Assembly: GCA_905221605.1 (NCBI GenBank)
Contig: CAJNDS010002124.1
Span: 594,921-658,920, forward strand
Source of the DNA: Symbiodinium natans
Lineage: Eukaryota > Sar > Dinophyceae > Suessiales > Symbiodiniaceae
DNA: 64,000 nucleotides
Direction: 5' to 3'
The translations under genes and the position numbers were made by a program. The notes below the pieces were generated by a model. That model was not told the DNA's origin. It did no database searches and saw nothing but the letters and a program-made list of their open reading frames with translations. Of the stretch, positions 21,181-30,983 are shown in pieces (position 1 is the stretch's first letter; each line of letters begins with the position of its first letter).

Positions 21181-21284
21181 CAGTAGCGACCTTGAGGATG
21201 TTGCCAGCTGCCATCCTAAGCTACATCTCCAAGCCCGACAACCTGAAAGTGCAGACCCGAACAACTTTCGGGATGTTTTCGCTC
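21181..21284 (+). CDS. Exon-like segment, unknown product
   Basis: It follows acceptor catgcag and ends at donor GTTTTAGGG, which is the start of the array. One frame reads ATLRMLPAAILSYISKPDN... for 34 codons. A CCCTAAA array lies before and TTTAGGG after. It sits between the stop at 21105 and the TANGO2 start and may be a first exon or UTR. Confidence 0.45.
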
Positions 21285-21645
21285 GTTTTAGGGTTTAGGG
21301 TTTAGGGTTTAGGGTTTCGGCCACGTGTGTCCTGCGCGGTTGACATCTGTGCCACAAAAAAAACCCAAATGCCTTCAGCAGCCAACAGCCGCAAGTGGGC
21401 CTCGATGAGGGGTTCTGTTTTGTTCCGATGTAGGGCAACGCAAACACATCATGGGGATCACTTGGAATCGAATTAGGGTTTTGGTTCAGGGTTTAGGGTT
21501 CAGCTTTGCGGGTCTCGAATGTCAGCACGTCGCCGCAACAAAGCCCTCAGCATCTGAAGCTCTACGACAGCTGACTGTTGGGCTCCTTAGAGGGGCTGAG
21601 TCTTCTTTCCTTGACCCTCAGCGACCCTCAACCCTAAACCCTATA

Positions 21646-21826
21646 AACCCTGTAAACCCTATAAACCCTATAAACCCTATAAACCCTATAAACCCTATAA
21701 ACCCTATAAACCCTATAACCCTATAAACCCTATAAACCCTATAAACCCTATAAACCCTATAAACCCTATAAACCCTATAAACCCTATAAACCCTATAAAC
21801 CCTATAAACCCTATAAACCCTATAAA
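21646..21826. repeat. CCCTATAAA 9-mer array
   Basis: About 20 tandem copies of CCCTATAAA, a telomere-like unit with two extra bases. The same 9-mer appears at 33995-34080 and as loose copies at 21940-22000. Frames through it encode only Tyr-Arg-Val-type or Asn-Pro-Ile repeats and are not genes. Confidence 0.95.
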
Positions 21827-22434
21827 CCCCAAACCTCAAAGCCTTCCTGTCGAGCTTCTATTCCGATGCCTGCTCCTCTCAAAGCTTCTCAGGATCGGCG
21901 CGCTGAGCTCCAAGTCGAAGCCCTGAACCCCTCAACCCCATACAAACCCTAAATAAACCCTAAACCCTATATAAACCCTGTATAAACCCTATATAAACCC
22001 GAAACCCTGAACCCTGAACCCTAAGGTTTCAACCCTAAACCCTATCCCGTCTTGGGGTAGTTCTAAACGTGAGGTCCCCCCATGTGGTTCCCGTTGAGGT
22101 TCCGCTGAGAATATGGGGCCTGTATGATTACCCTGTGCTTCCGGGGGCCTAACTATTGCCTCCTCAAAAGCCTCTAGCAACCCTCTTAATTACTGTAGGT
22201 CCCCGGAAGTAATTCCAGGTTAGTTTGGGTGCGTAAACCCTAAACCCTAAAGCCTAAACCCCCCCAAGAGCAAAGGGGGTCTTAATTTACACATATAGTT
22301 ATACAAGGAGGGGCCCCCTTACTACACTAACTATAGTTAGGGGACTTATAACCTAAGTTAGGATCCTTATAACCCAATGTAGGGCCCCTCTAACTCTGCT
22401 TAACTAGGAGGCCCCTCCTTGTACAGAGCTTTCC

Positions 22435-25400
22435 ATGTGCATCTGCGCTCTGCTGCTCGATGGGCACCCCGACTTCCCCTTCGTGCTGATCCACAATCGC
22501 GCACCCGGGACTCCAATCGCTGTTGCTCGGGTCTTCTATATCCCCCCTTTTTTTAAGTTTTTGTTAATATACACCCCAAGAGGATATATTAAAAACAATA
22601 TTCTTTATTCAGGTTCTAAGGGGAGTATAGTCTTGCGTTTGCGGTTTAGGGTTTTGGGTTGGGGCCGGGTTCGTGTTTGGGATTTTTAGGGTTTTGGTTT
22701 TGGGCTTTTAGGGTTTCGGGTTTAGGCAGGGTAAGCCCGCAAATTACCTTGGTATGGGGTTAAGGGTGTTGGGGTGTCAAGGGTTTTAGGCCATTTTAGG
22801 CGTCTTACTTGGTTGCCGAGCAGGCACCGTTGGGCGCATGATATAAAAGCTCTTAGTAGCCCAAAGGCACAACATTTGCTCACCCCTAAGGGTTAGAGTT
22901 TAGGGTTTGGGGTTTCGCTTTTGGGTTTAGGGTTTCGGGTCTAGGGTGTCAGGGTGGCGCTCTCACACGTGCAGCCATGACGTGCCTTCGGGGATAATGT
23001 TGAAGAATGTCTGCTTGACGCTGCTTCTCTTGCTCTAGGCTCTAGAGTCTTAGGAGTATGCTAGAGTGTGTTTATATAGCCCGGCAGGATTTTTCGCTCC
23101 AAGGAGGAATACAGGACCGTTCAGAAGCATTAGTTTGTTCTAAACCTACCCCAAGTATCCTAAGTGCCCGAGATTCCCTTCATGCCCCAAACTAGCCTAA
23201 ACTCCCTAAATGCCCTGAGCACCCTAAACCCTAAACCCTAAACCCAACTCTTGAAGCGGTTCTGTCAAGGACGAGCGCTGGGATCGCGAGACTGAGGAGA
23301 TACGCGAGCACGATGGAGGCTGCAAGCGCCTGAAGCTTTGAATCCCGTAAGGGTTGAGGGTTTGCTTAGGGTTCAGGGTTTTGGGGTTTAGGGTTTAGGG
23401 TTTGGGGTTTAGGGTTTAGGGTTCAAGGTTTCAAGGTTTGGGGTTTAGGGTCGGGGGTTTAGGGTTTGGGAGTTTGGCGTTTAACCTTAGAGCAACCAGC
23501 TGCACTCACTTCCAGCAAGTTCAGATGTCTCTGTCGGCCATCAAAGGCCCTGAAAGTTGCATCTGCGCCCTAAACCAAACGTTGCAACCCCCTAAACCCT
23601 AAACCCTAAACCCTAAACCCTAAACCCTACTGCAATACCAATATTCACCAAGCCCACAAACGCTGTATCGAACAAAACATTCAGGTGACTATAAACACCA
23701 AAACGCAAAGACCTATCAGCCCCAGAACGATCTAAAGTCCAACCCTTAGCCCCAAGCCCGAAATCCTATCAACCCTAGTTTGAGTTGACTTCCCACATCG
23801 TTCGAAGCCCTAAACCCCTAAACCCTACAAAGCCCCACCAGACACCGCAACCTTAATCTCCAGGCCTCAAGCCTAAAACGCCAAGAAAAGACCCAACCCG
23901 CAAAACTCGAAACACCTACTGTTTAGGGTTTAGGGGTTAGGGTGTAGACCCCGTCATAGCAGCCCCGAGCCGTTCAAAAATCGTACAAACCCCTACTGGT
24001 GGCAGCCAAGCCGTAAACCCCTAAACCCCCAAGACCCCAAACCCCCGAAGACCCCTAATCTCCCAAACTCAAAGTCCAAGAACAGGATTGGTCTTCGCGC
24101 GCGATGGCGAAGCCGGAGGGGCCTGCCTGGGCATGAATGCTCCTCGGTCTCTGGGGGGTTTTGGGGTTTTGGGCTTAGGGTTTTGGGTTTTGGGCTAGGT
24201 TTTGTTTACTTTTAATTGTTTCATGCTCACGGGCCCAGGAAACGAAGTTCCATTTTTCAATCCCTCCCCCCATCCCCACCCCACACCCTACACCCCTCCC
24301 CCACCCACCGCCCCCACCAATTGGGGCCGCAGAAACCGGTGCTGCCTTGTTACATCTAGAGCTGACCCTCAGTGCTAAGCCCTAGCAGAGCTAGAAGCCC
24401 TAACTCCGAATATTTCCGCACCTCCAACCCTAAACCCTCAAACCCTAAACCCTGGAACCCTAAACCCTAAAACCCTAAACCCTAACACCCCAAGCCCTAA
24501 GTATGTCCCAAAGCACTCCCTGACAGGTGGCTTCCGGAGCGTTTGCCGCGCTGACGAACACAAGGCCGAGTGTGCGGGATTGCGGCCCTAAACCCTATAA
24601 ACCCTGAACCCTAAACCCCATACCCTAAACCCTAAACCCTAAACCCCGTGGTTTAGGGCTTCGGGTTGAGGGTTTGTGTCCAGTTCGCTTTGTGGGATGA
24701 CTTGGGTCCTCGAGAACCTGCAGCCTTATTGGGGAGGGCTTCATCCCCACATGTATCATGGCACTCTACCTTGGACCCCTTAGGCTACAGTAGGTAATAT
24801 GGCCCCTAACCTCCTTTAAAGGGTTCTGATGTGTGGGCCCTTAGTATGTGTAGGGAATGTAAGGGTTATATAAGGGGTACCCTTTTAAGGGCCAATACTA
24901 AGGGACCATGAAGCTACCCTTGTTTCGGGATGGACCCTTTCTCAAGATCCTCTAAGTGAGTATTTGGGCCGTATTAGGAGCATATTCAGGGAAGCTCTTA
25001 GGGTTATTCGGGGTCCGAGCATGACTCCCTTGAATGTAGGGTTTAGGCTCAGCCTTTCGTCAGGGTGGACGTTCAGGGTGTCATGGCCGGGTTTAAGGGT
25101 GGGAGTTCCGCATCTCGACACCGTTCTAAGGCTTACCAAATTTTGGTGAATTCCAAGGGTTGCGAAATATAGCCCTCTAAGTTGCAGGGCAATCCCAAAA
25201 CCCTGAAAGGTTGTACGAAAGAAGAGCTCCGCAACCATCCTGTATCATGCCCGGATATGCGCACCTACAAGTACGGGCTCTGGAACGCTTGTTCACCCCC
25301 CACACCCCAAACGCTGAGCTCTCAACTCCCCCTCTCCCTGCCCCCTCCCCCGGACAAAATCGGGGCCCATACCGAAGCCCTAAACCCTAAACCCTAAACC

Positions 25401-27115
25401 CTAAACCCTAAACCCTAAACCCTAAACCCTAAACCCTAAACCCCCGTGAGGTCGAAGGTGGCGAGGCCTCGAGGTAAGGCCGAGCCTTCGCGGGGCCAAC
25501 TCGTGCTGCAACTCGGTGCTTGGTTTCTTGAGTTGGGGTGTGGGGTTCAGGGTTTAGGGTTTAGGGTTTAGGGTTGAGTGTTTAGGGTTTAGGGTTTAGG
25601 GTTTAGGGTTCAGGGTTTAGGGTTTGGGGTTTAGGGTTTAGGGTTTAGGGTTTAGGGTTTAGGGCTCAGGGCTCAGGGCTCAGGGTTTTGGGTTTTGGGT
25701 TTTGGCCCACAGGAGCTGCTCCCGCAAACCCAGGACCCCGAGTAGGCCCTGTATTCCCTTTTCTTGGGGGGGGGTTTAGGGTTTAGGGCTTAGGGCTTAG
25801 GGCATAGGGCTTAGGGCTTAGGGCTTAGGGCCCTTATTCCATTTTTTGGTTGGTTCTGTTCCCTTACAAGCCCCTTTAAACCAAAAAGGGTACCCTTTCT
25901 TGTTCCTAGGTTACTCTTGGGTCCGTTTTCGTTGTCGTCCACGTTACTTACCCCTGGCCTCTGGCAAGCCTTACAATCTAAACTGCTTGCTGTAGTGTTT
26001 ACAATTCAACGGTCCGATTCGCTCATATGGTTCGATTCGTTTGCTGGCCATGCGTTTCGACTCGGCCCGTTTGCTTCTTGTGGTTCGTTGCGGTTCGTTT
26101 CCATACGGTTCGTTTCCCGGTTCCGGTTTCGATTCCCGACTTTGCTGCACAAGGCCCCAGGGCCCGAAAGCTAGTCTGTTTCTGACTTATCCAGAAAATA
26201 GTAGGATCGGAAAGGCATGCGCTGGCGGATCCACTGGCTTCTGATGGAGGCGTCTGGGGAGGGTTTATGGTTTTGGGGTTTTTAGGGGAGTAGGATTTAG
26301 GGTTTAGGGTGTGAGGTTTGGGGTTTTGGGTTTGGGGTTTAGGGGCCAGCAGTTTCTAACCCTGCGAGGGTTCAGGGTTTAGGGTTTAGGGTAACTGCTG
26401 AACCCCTAAACCCTGAACCCGAAACCCTAAACCCTAAACCCTAAACCCTAAACCCTAAACCCTAACACACAAACCTGCAGCTTCCATTGCCGCCACCCCC
26501 TAGAGGCCCGAGATCCTTCAACGCTCCAAACCGCCTCCATAGGGGGACCCCTGTTGCCTTTAGGGGTTTCATAGGGTTTTGGGGGTTAGGGTTTAGGGTT
26601 TAGGGTTTAGGGTTTAGGGTTTAGGGTTTAGGGTTTAGGGTTTAGGGTTTAGGGCTAGGGAGTAGGCAGGTTGAGGGTCGTCCCCTGCACACCGAACCAC
26701 CGCCCGTGTAGGGGACTACTCGGCCTACTCGCTCTTCCACGGCATCGCCTCCGGACCAGAGCCGACGCTCCTTGTCTTTTCCTGGTTAGGGTTTAGGGTT
26801 TAGGGTTTAGGGTTTAGGGTTTAGGGTTTAGGGTTCAGGGTTTAGGGTTTAGGGTTTAGGGTTTAGGGTTACTTGGGGTTTAGGGGTAGTTCGGGTTTAG
26901 GGTTATTTAGGGTTTGGGGTTTCGGGCTCCAAAGGTTATGGGATAGGATTCAGGGCTTAGGGTTTAGGATTCAGGGCTGCGGGTTGTAGGTTTCGGGTGC
27001 ATGGTTAAGGGCTTAGGCTTAAGAATTCAGGGCTGAGGGTCCCTTGCAGGCATGAGGGTGGGCGTGTCTCCTCGCAGCCGCACGGTGTGGATGTGCGAGA
27101 GCATGGGGAACCTTC
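22435..27115 (+). CDS. TANGO2: TANGO2 / NRDE family protein (spliced)
   Basis: Exons: 22435-22500 (ATG), 23270-23318, 24086-24138, 24527-24584, 25451-25515, 26712-26784, 27078-27115. The family starts MCI with a catalytic-type Cys2 and has HP.(Y/F)P..L..NRDE, GGTWLG, G.FAALTN.R and SRGELV. Here: MCICALLLDGHPDFPFVLIHNR, then DERWDRETEEIREHDG; ARDGEAGGACLGMN; VASGAFAALTNTRPS; AEPSRGQLVLQL; SAYSLFHGIASGPEP. Intron 1 falls between NR and DE of the signature. Introns 1-3 all start GC and end AG, and their phases agree (0, 1, 0). The 24584/25451 join is out of phase, so an exon or boundary is missing there. GGTW is GGAC here. TANGO2 proteins are linked to haem handling and Golgi/lipid homeostasis; the biochemistry is unsettled. 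The C-terminus after 27115 is not seen. Confidence 0.8.
24782..24921. mobile_element. MITE family A, copy 2
   Basis: The core matches 6275-6412 (tcctttaaagggttctgatg, gggccc, gggttatataaggggtaccc) and the right end is gggaccatgaagctaccc. The left end is degraded. It lies within the TANGO2-like gene, between exons 24527-24584 and 25451-25515. Confidence 0.65.
25380..25680. repeat. Inverted array pair around a TANGO2 exon
   Basis: CCCTAAA (25380-25441), exon 25451-25515, then TTTAGGG (25550-25665). A textbook case of the bracketing pattern around an exon whose identity (PSRGQLVLQL) is independently supported. Confidence 0.9.
25826..26240. other. Intron stretch with family C-like MITE and TTCG-rich DNA
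   Basis: 25826-25925 resembles MITE family C (cccttattcc...ttcccttacaagcccctttaa...aaaaagggtaccc...taggttactcttgggtcc). After it, 25990-26140 is rich in GGTTCG/GATTCG words. Open frames exist but no exon is convincing. Confidence 0.45.
26481..26552 (+). CDS. Exon-like segment within the TANGO2 gene region
   Basis: It follows acceptor aacctgcag and is followed by a TTTAGGG array. It is open in two frames (a Pro-rich one, or one with EARDPSTLQTASIG). Neither joins in phase with exon 25451-25515, so its role is unresolved. Confidence 0.35.
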
Positions 27116-27336
27116 AAAACCCCAAAAAGCCCTAAGCCCTAAAGGCCGTAAAAGCTAAACCCTAAGGTAAGGCACTCGCTTTGGGGTTCTTAAGGGGCAA
27201 CGCTGAAGCTCTTGGAATCCTGAAGCCCTCTAATTCGACTTGAACCCTAAGCCCTGACCCCCAAGGCCCTGAGTCGCAAAACCCTAATAAGGTAGGGTTT
27301 AGGGTTTAGGGTTTAGAGTTTAGGGTTTAGGGGCAG

Positions 27337-27843
27337 GGCAACACCTGCCTGGAGACGGGTATGCAAAGGCTACTGCGCGGCGAAGTGGGTCGAGCGACCC
27401 AACGGCACGGGTGTGCCATCCTGATGGATATGCAATCCTTCTACGACAGCGGATCCTCGACTCAGGATTCCCACCTCGGGTGGCGCTGCTTGTTGTGCAG
27501 GCATATCGAGGGACCAGGTACCTGCTCGCGGAAGACCTTCTCTCCGAGGGTATCCTCCCAGCACGAGGCATTTTGGCTGGATGTCCCTTTGCCACCATGA
27601 TGGCCCGTGTCTACCTGGGCCCCTAAACCCTAAACCCTAAACCCTAAACCCTAAACCCTAAACCCTCATGAGGGAAGCAGCAACCTTACGCAATCTGACT
27701 GCTCTGGACACATGGGTCGATGACATAGGTGCAGACTTCGAAGCTGGGGGCCCTTTAGTTGCTCAACCCCAAACCCTCACTTCCTGAACCCTGCGCCCCT
27801 ATACAGCCACTACACCGAAAAATCAAGAAAGAGCTCCTGCGAG
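27337..27843 (+). pseudogene. Reverse transcriptase fragment (retroelement), broken
   Basis: Part 1, 27337-27626, follows an acceptor (ggggcag). It reads ILMDMQSFYDS in one frame, then shifts at about 27450 to GFPPRVALLVVQAYRGTRY and ILAGCPFATMMARVYL, the fingers/palm region of non-LTR-type reverse transcriptases. About 15 residues normally found between FYD and GFPP are missing. A 45-nt CCCTAAA array (27623-27668) interrupts it. Part 2, 27673 to about 27763, has ALDTWVDDIGADFEAG, matching the catalytic YVDD box (WVDD here). Part 3, 27807-27843, has HRKIKKELLRAL, as expected after it. The frame shift argues against a working enzyme, although the later breaks look like introns. Confidence 0.7.
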
Positions 27844-28257
27844 CCCTAAACCTTGAACCGTAAACCCGAAGCCTAAGCCCAAAGCCCGAAGCCCGAAGCC
27901 CGAAGCCCGAAGCCCGAAGCCCTAAGCCCTAAGCCCTAAGTTCAAGGTTTTGACGTACCTATAGGCATACCCCTCCCTTACTCCAAAACTATAGGCTATA
28001 GGCCCTGAGAGCCCTTCCTGAGGCCTTGCCTGGGCCTTTGTTTGGGTTGGGCTGGGGGGCAGCCCAAACCCCAAAAACCCTATGAACCCTACGAACCCAC
28101 ACAGCCTATACACCTATAACACTATATAACACTGTAACAGTGTCAGTCTACAAACCCTACAAACCCTGATGGCCGGAAGGATGTACCCCGAGGCCACAGT
28201 AGGTGGAGGGCCTGTGCTGGGCATCGGCTTGATTGAAAAAAGCCAAGGACATTGCAG

Positions 28258-28640
28258 ACGCTTTCGTTGTGCGACGTCATGCGACGTCGTAGCTTGGTGC
28301 CTCACCCTAAGGGTTCATGTACCTATATCGTCCATACTTGGGCCCTAAAGCTACTATATGGGAACCCCTTTAAGGCCCAAGTATATACTATATAGGTACA
28401 TGGACCCTTAGGGTCAGCGGCAGAAGGAGTTGTCGACCTGGCTTCCAGCATGGCCAGTGCCGCACATCACATCTTACGACAGCCGCTTCGGTGTGAAAGG
28501 CGACCTGCTGATTCTGGACGAATGTCACGTGCTGACGAGTCGTGCGTGCAGCCATGGGAACTGCGTCACATAGAGGTCGGAGAAATTACTAATAGTATTC
28601 CCTTATGGTCCTTTTATAATTATACCATGATACACCCCCC

Positions 28641-28671
<31 letters not shown>

Positions 28672-28845
28672 AATAATAAAAGAAGCTCTATTCCAATTAT
28701 TAAGGCCCCTATAGTAGAGGCTTGCACAGCCCGGCCGCGGCTGGGTGTTCAGGGAAGCCCCGCGGCAGAACCAGCCTCAGGATGAAGAAGTTGGACCCAA
28801 TCGATCCGATCAACGATACGAGTCAACACCGCTGTCCTCAAAAGG
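28258..28845 (+). CDS. SF2 helicase exons with DECH box (partial, spliced)
   Basis: Exons 28258-28302, 28418-28545 and 28781-28845. The middle one reads RQKELSTWLPAWPVP, HITSYDSRFG and DLLILDECHVLTSR: a hydrophobic strand plus DExH, the Walker B motif II of superfamily 2 helicases (SNF2/DEAH type), preceded by a plausible motif Ia/Ib region. Intron 1 is a complete MITE with a TCA duplication; removing the MITE and one TCA gives an open GTG CCT CAG CGG CAG. Intron 2 (GT-AG) holds a family I element with a poly-C/poly-A tract. It differs from RAD54, so it is another helicase. Motifs I, V and VI are not seen. It may be the upstream part of the gene at 30984-41845, but no C-terminal helicase motifs appear there. 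Confidence 0.6.
28305..28413 (+). mobile_element. MITE family G, intact copy acting as an intron
   Basis: 109 bp with 24-bp terminal inverted repeats (ccctaagggttcatgtac... / ...gtacatggacccttaggg), one mismatch, flanked on both sides by TCA. It lies between two open segments of the SF2 helicase and keeps the frame when removed with one TCA. The right TCA followed by G supplies CAG at the 3' boundary. Confidence 0.8.
28592..28725. mobile_element. Family I element with poly-C/poly-A core
   Basis: Left part tattcccttatggtccttttataattataccat; right part aaggcccctatagtagaggc. Between them is a run of about 33 C followed by about 11 A. It sits inside the intron 28546-28780. The related element at 38423-38508 forms a whole intron. 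Confidence 0.65.
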
Positions 28846-29087
28846 GTTTAGGGTTTAGGGTTTAGGATTCAGGGTTTAGGGTTTAGGGGTTAGGGCTAGA
28901 GGGTTGAGGGTTTTGGGTTGAGGGTTTAGCCCCAAAACCCCTCAACCCCTGGAGGATTCCATGATCATGTCCGACCAGCTGAACCCTGAACCCTAAGCCG
29001 AAACCCTAAACCCCAAACCCCAAACCCCAAACCCCAAACCCCAAACCCTAAACCCCAAACCCTAAACCCTAAACCCTAAACCCTCAG

Positions 29088-29153
29088 CAGACCGAGGGCC
29101 TACTACTCTCGGAGCTGGCCAGAGCATCCCTGCGACCCATCGGCCGGCGATGA
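29088..29153 (+). CDS. Exon-like segment, unknown product
   Basis: CCCTAAA array and acceptor ccctcag upstream. One frame reads QTEGLLLSELARASLRPIGR to TGA at 29151. Another open frame would join in phase with 28845 and, via a GC donor, with 30984. Undecided. Confidence 0.35.
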   Translation, partial: QTEGLLLSELARASLRPIGRR

Positions 29154-30983
29154 GGGCCCACCGACTTGGCTAGAAGGTATTTTCAGAGGGTTCAGGGTTG
29201 AGGGTTTAGGGTTTAGGGTTTAGGGTTTAGTCGTTGGGGGATTGTGGGATTTTGGCGCTTAGGGTGCGTGGGGGTTCTGGGCATCAGGGTGCTTTGCGTG
29301 CTTCCCTAAAACCCCCCACAGGGCATTAGAGGGTCTAGGGTTGAGGCACAATGTTGACTAGGGTTCCAAGAGACCGCGCATTTTGGAGCTGTGAGGGCTT
29401 CATGACTTCAAGCCCTACCGCAAGCCCCCAAACCCTAAACTTTGCGAAGATCTAAACCCCAAAACCCTAAAACCTGAAAAACGCAACCCTAAATCCTAAA
29501 CTCCTCAACCCTATAAGCCCTAAACAACCCCTGAACCCATATCTTACCCTGCACCACGCAGCAGACCTCAGGCAAGCGGTGGCGGTTTGATTCCTCGCAG
29601 CCACTTGCTGTCGCGACTGAGGTTTTTTTGAGGGGTTCAGGGCTCCCAACTCCCAATCCGAAGCCCTAAACCCTAAACCCTAAACCCTAATCCTAAACCC
29701 TAAACCCTAAACCCTAATCCTAAACCCTAAACCCTACACCCTAAACCCCCCAATACCTGAGCCACTTCTCTCGTGTGTAGTTCAGGGTTAGGGTTCCGGG
29801 CCTTCGTGTGTTCAACTTCGAAAGCTCTTGTCCCGATACGTTTTGTGGTGTTTAGGTTGGAGGTTTTGAGGGCTGAAGAGCTACACGCAATAGATTTTGG
29901 GATGTTCCCCCTTAATTAGGGAATATAGTACCCCCCTATTATAATCCTTATTCAGGACTGTTACCTTAGACACACAGATTTTGTTTAATGTTGCACGTGT
30001 TGTAGTGTGTTTTGAACAGTCGAAGCTGGTTTTTGCTTTCTTTAAACGGTCCACGGGCTTTATATGGTTTTAAAGGGGAGGCGTTTACATGAGTTTAAAC
30101 AGGACAGCGAGGCAATTGATTTAAAAGGCGCGCCGCACGATGTTTTCTTACGACACCCGGCTTAGTTGCGGGTCCCACTCTGGACCCCCAAAGAGTTGCA
30201 GGGTCCTGGCCAACTTGACTTGACAGAGGGGGCCCTTATCAATGGGCGTCCAACAGTAGGTTTTGGTGTTTAGGGTTTAGAGGGGCTTGTTTCCTGAGTT
30301 GCTAGTCAATCCCCGAAACCCTAAACCCTAAACCCTAAACACTAAACCCTATAGCTTGTACTGGGGTCGGGGGACTCCCTGAAGCTCTTTGAGCCCATGT
30401 AAACGAAAAAGGGCACGCCTGCCCAACTTGAGACCCTTGAAGACCAACATGCGGTTGAGGGTTCAGGGTTTTTCCTAGGTCTTGACCCTAAACCCCTAAG
30501 CCCCAATCCTGTAAACGTTAATAGCCCTAAACAAGAAGCCCCCTTGAAAAATAAAAGCAGCTTCTGAACAACAAGTTAAACCTTGAATCCCGAAACCCTT
30601 AGCCCCGCCGTCAAACAAGAAAAGCAACACTTGAACCCTGAACGCCGAACCCTAAACCCTGTAAACCTGCTGCATTCTCTAAACCCCTTAGACGACGAAT
30701 ATTAAAGAACCCTCTAACCCTCTAAATCCTAAATCCCAAACCCTAAACCCTATACACCCTTTTAACCCTCCGAACCCTCCATAAACTAAGCCCCATAAAC
30801 CCTTTAAACTCTCTAAGACTCTAAACCCTACAAGCTATAAATCGCTAAACACTAAACCCTAAATCCTACACCCTAAACCCCAAACCCTAAACCAAAACCC
30901 TAAACCCTAAACCCCAAACCTTAAAACCTGAAACCCTACACTAAGCCCTATAAACCCTAAACCCTCTCCCACGCCGTCTATAG
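29154..30983. other. Long intron or intergenic stretch
   Basis: Holds a TTTAGGG array (29190-29230), a CCCTAAA array (29665-29750), half of a family D MITE (29900-29965), a non-repeat island (30000-30260) and degenerate CCCTAAA (30300-30965). No convincing exon seen. Confidence 0.5.

Noticed and set aside
21618-21839. Frames encoding Tyr-Arg-Val or Asn-Pro-Ile repeats
   Set aside because: Direct readings of the CCCTATAAA array, whose 9-nt unit has no stop in some frames.
26020-26140. tRNA gene suggested by GGTTCGATTC-like words
   Set aside because: T-arm-like words are part of a TTCG-rich low-complexity stretch; no acceptor, D or anticodon stems can be paired.
30090-30140. Cloning-vector contamination (GTTTAAAC and GGCGCGCC close together)
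   Set aside because: The surrounding DNA is like the rest of the region, with no vector sequence; two 8-bp words alone are weak evidence.
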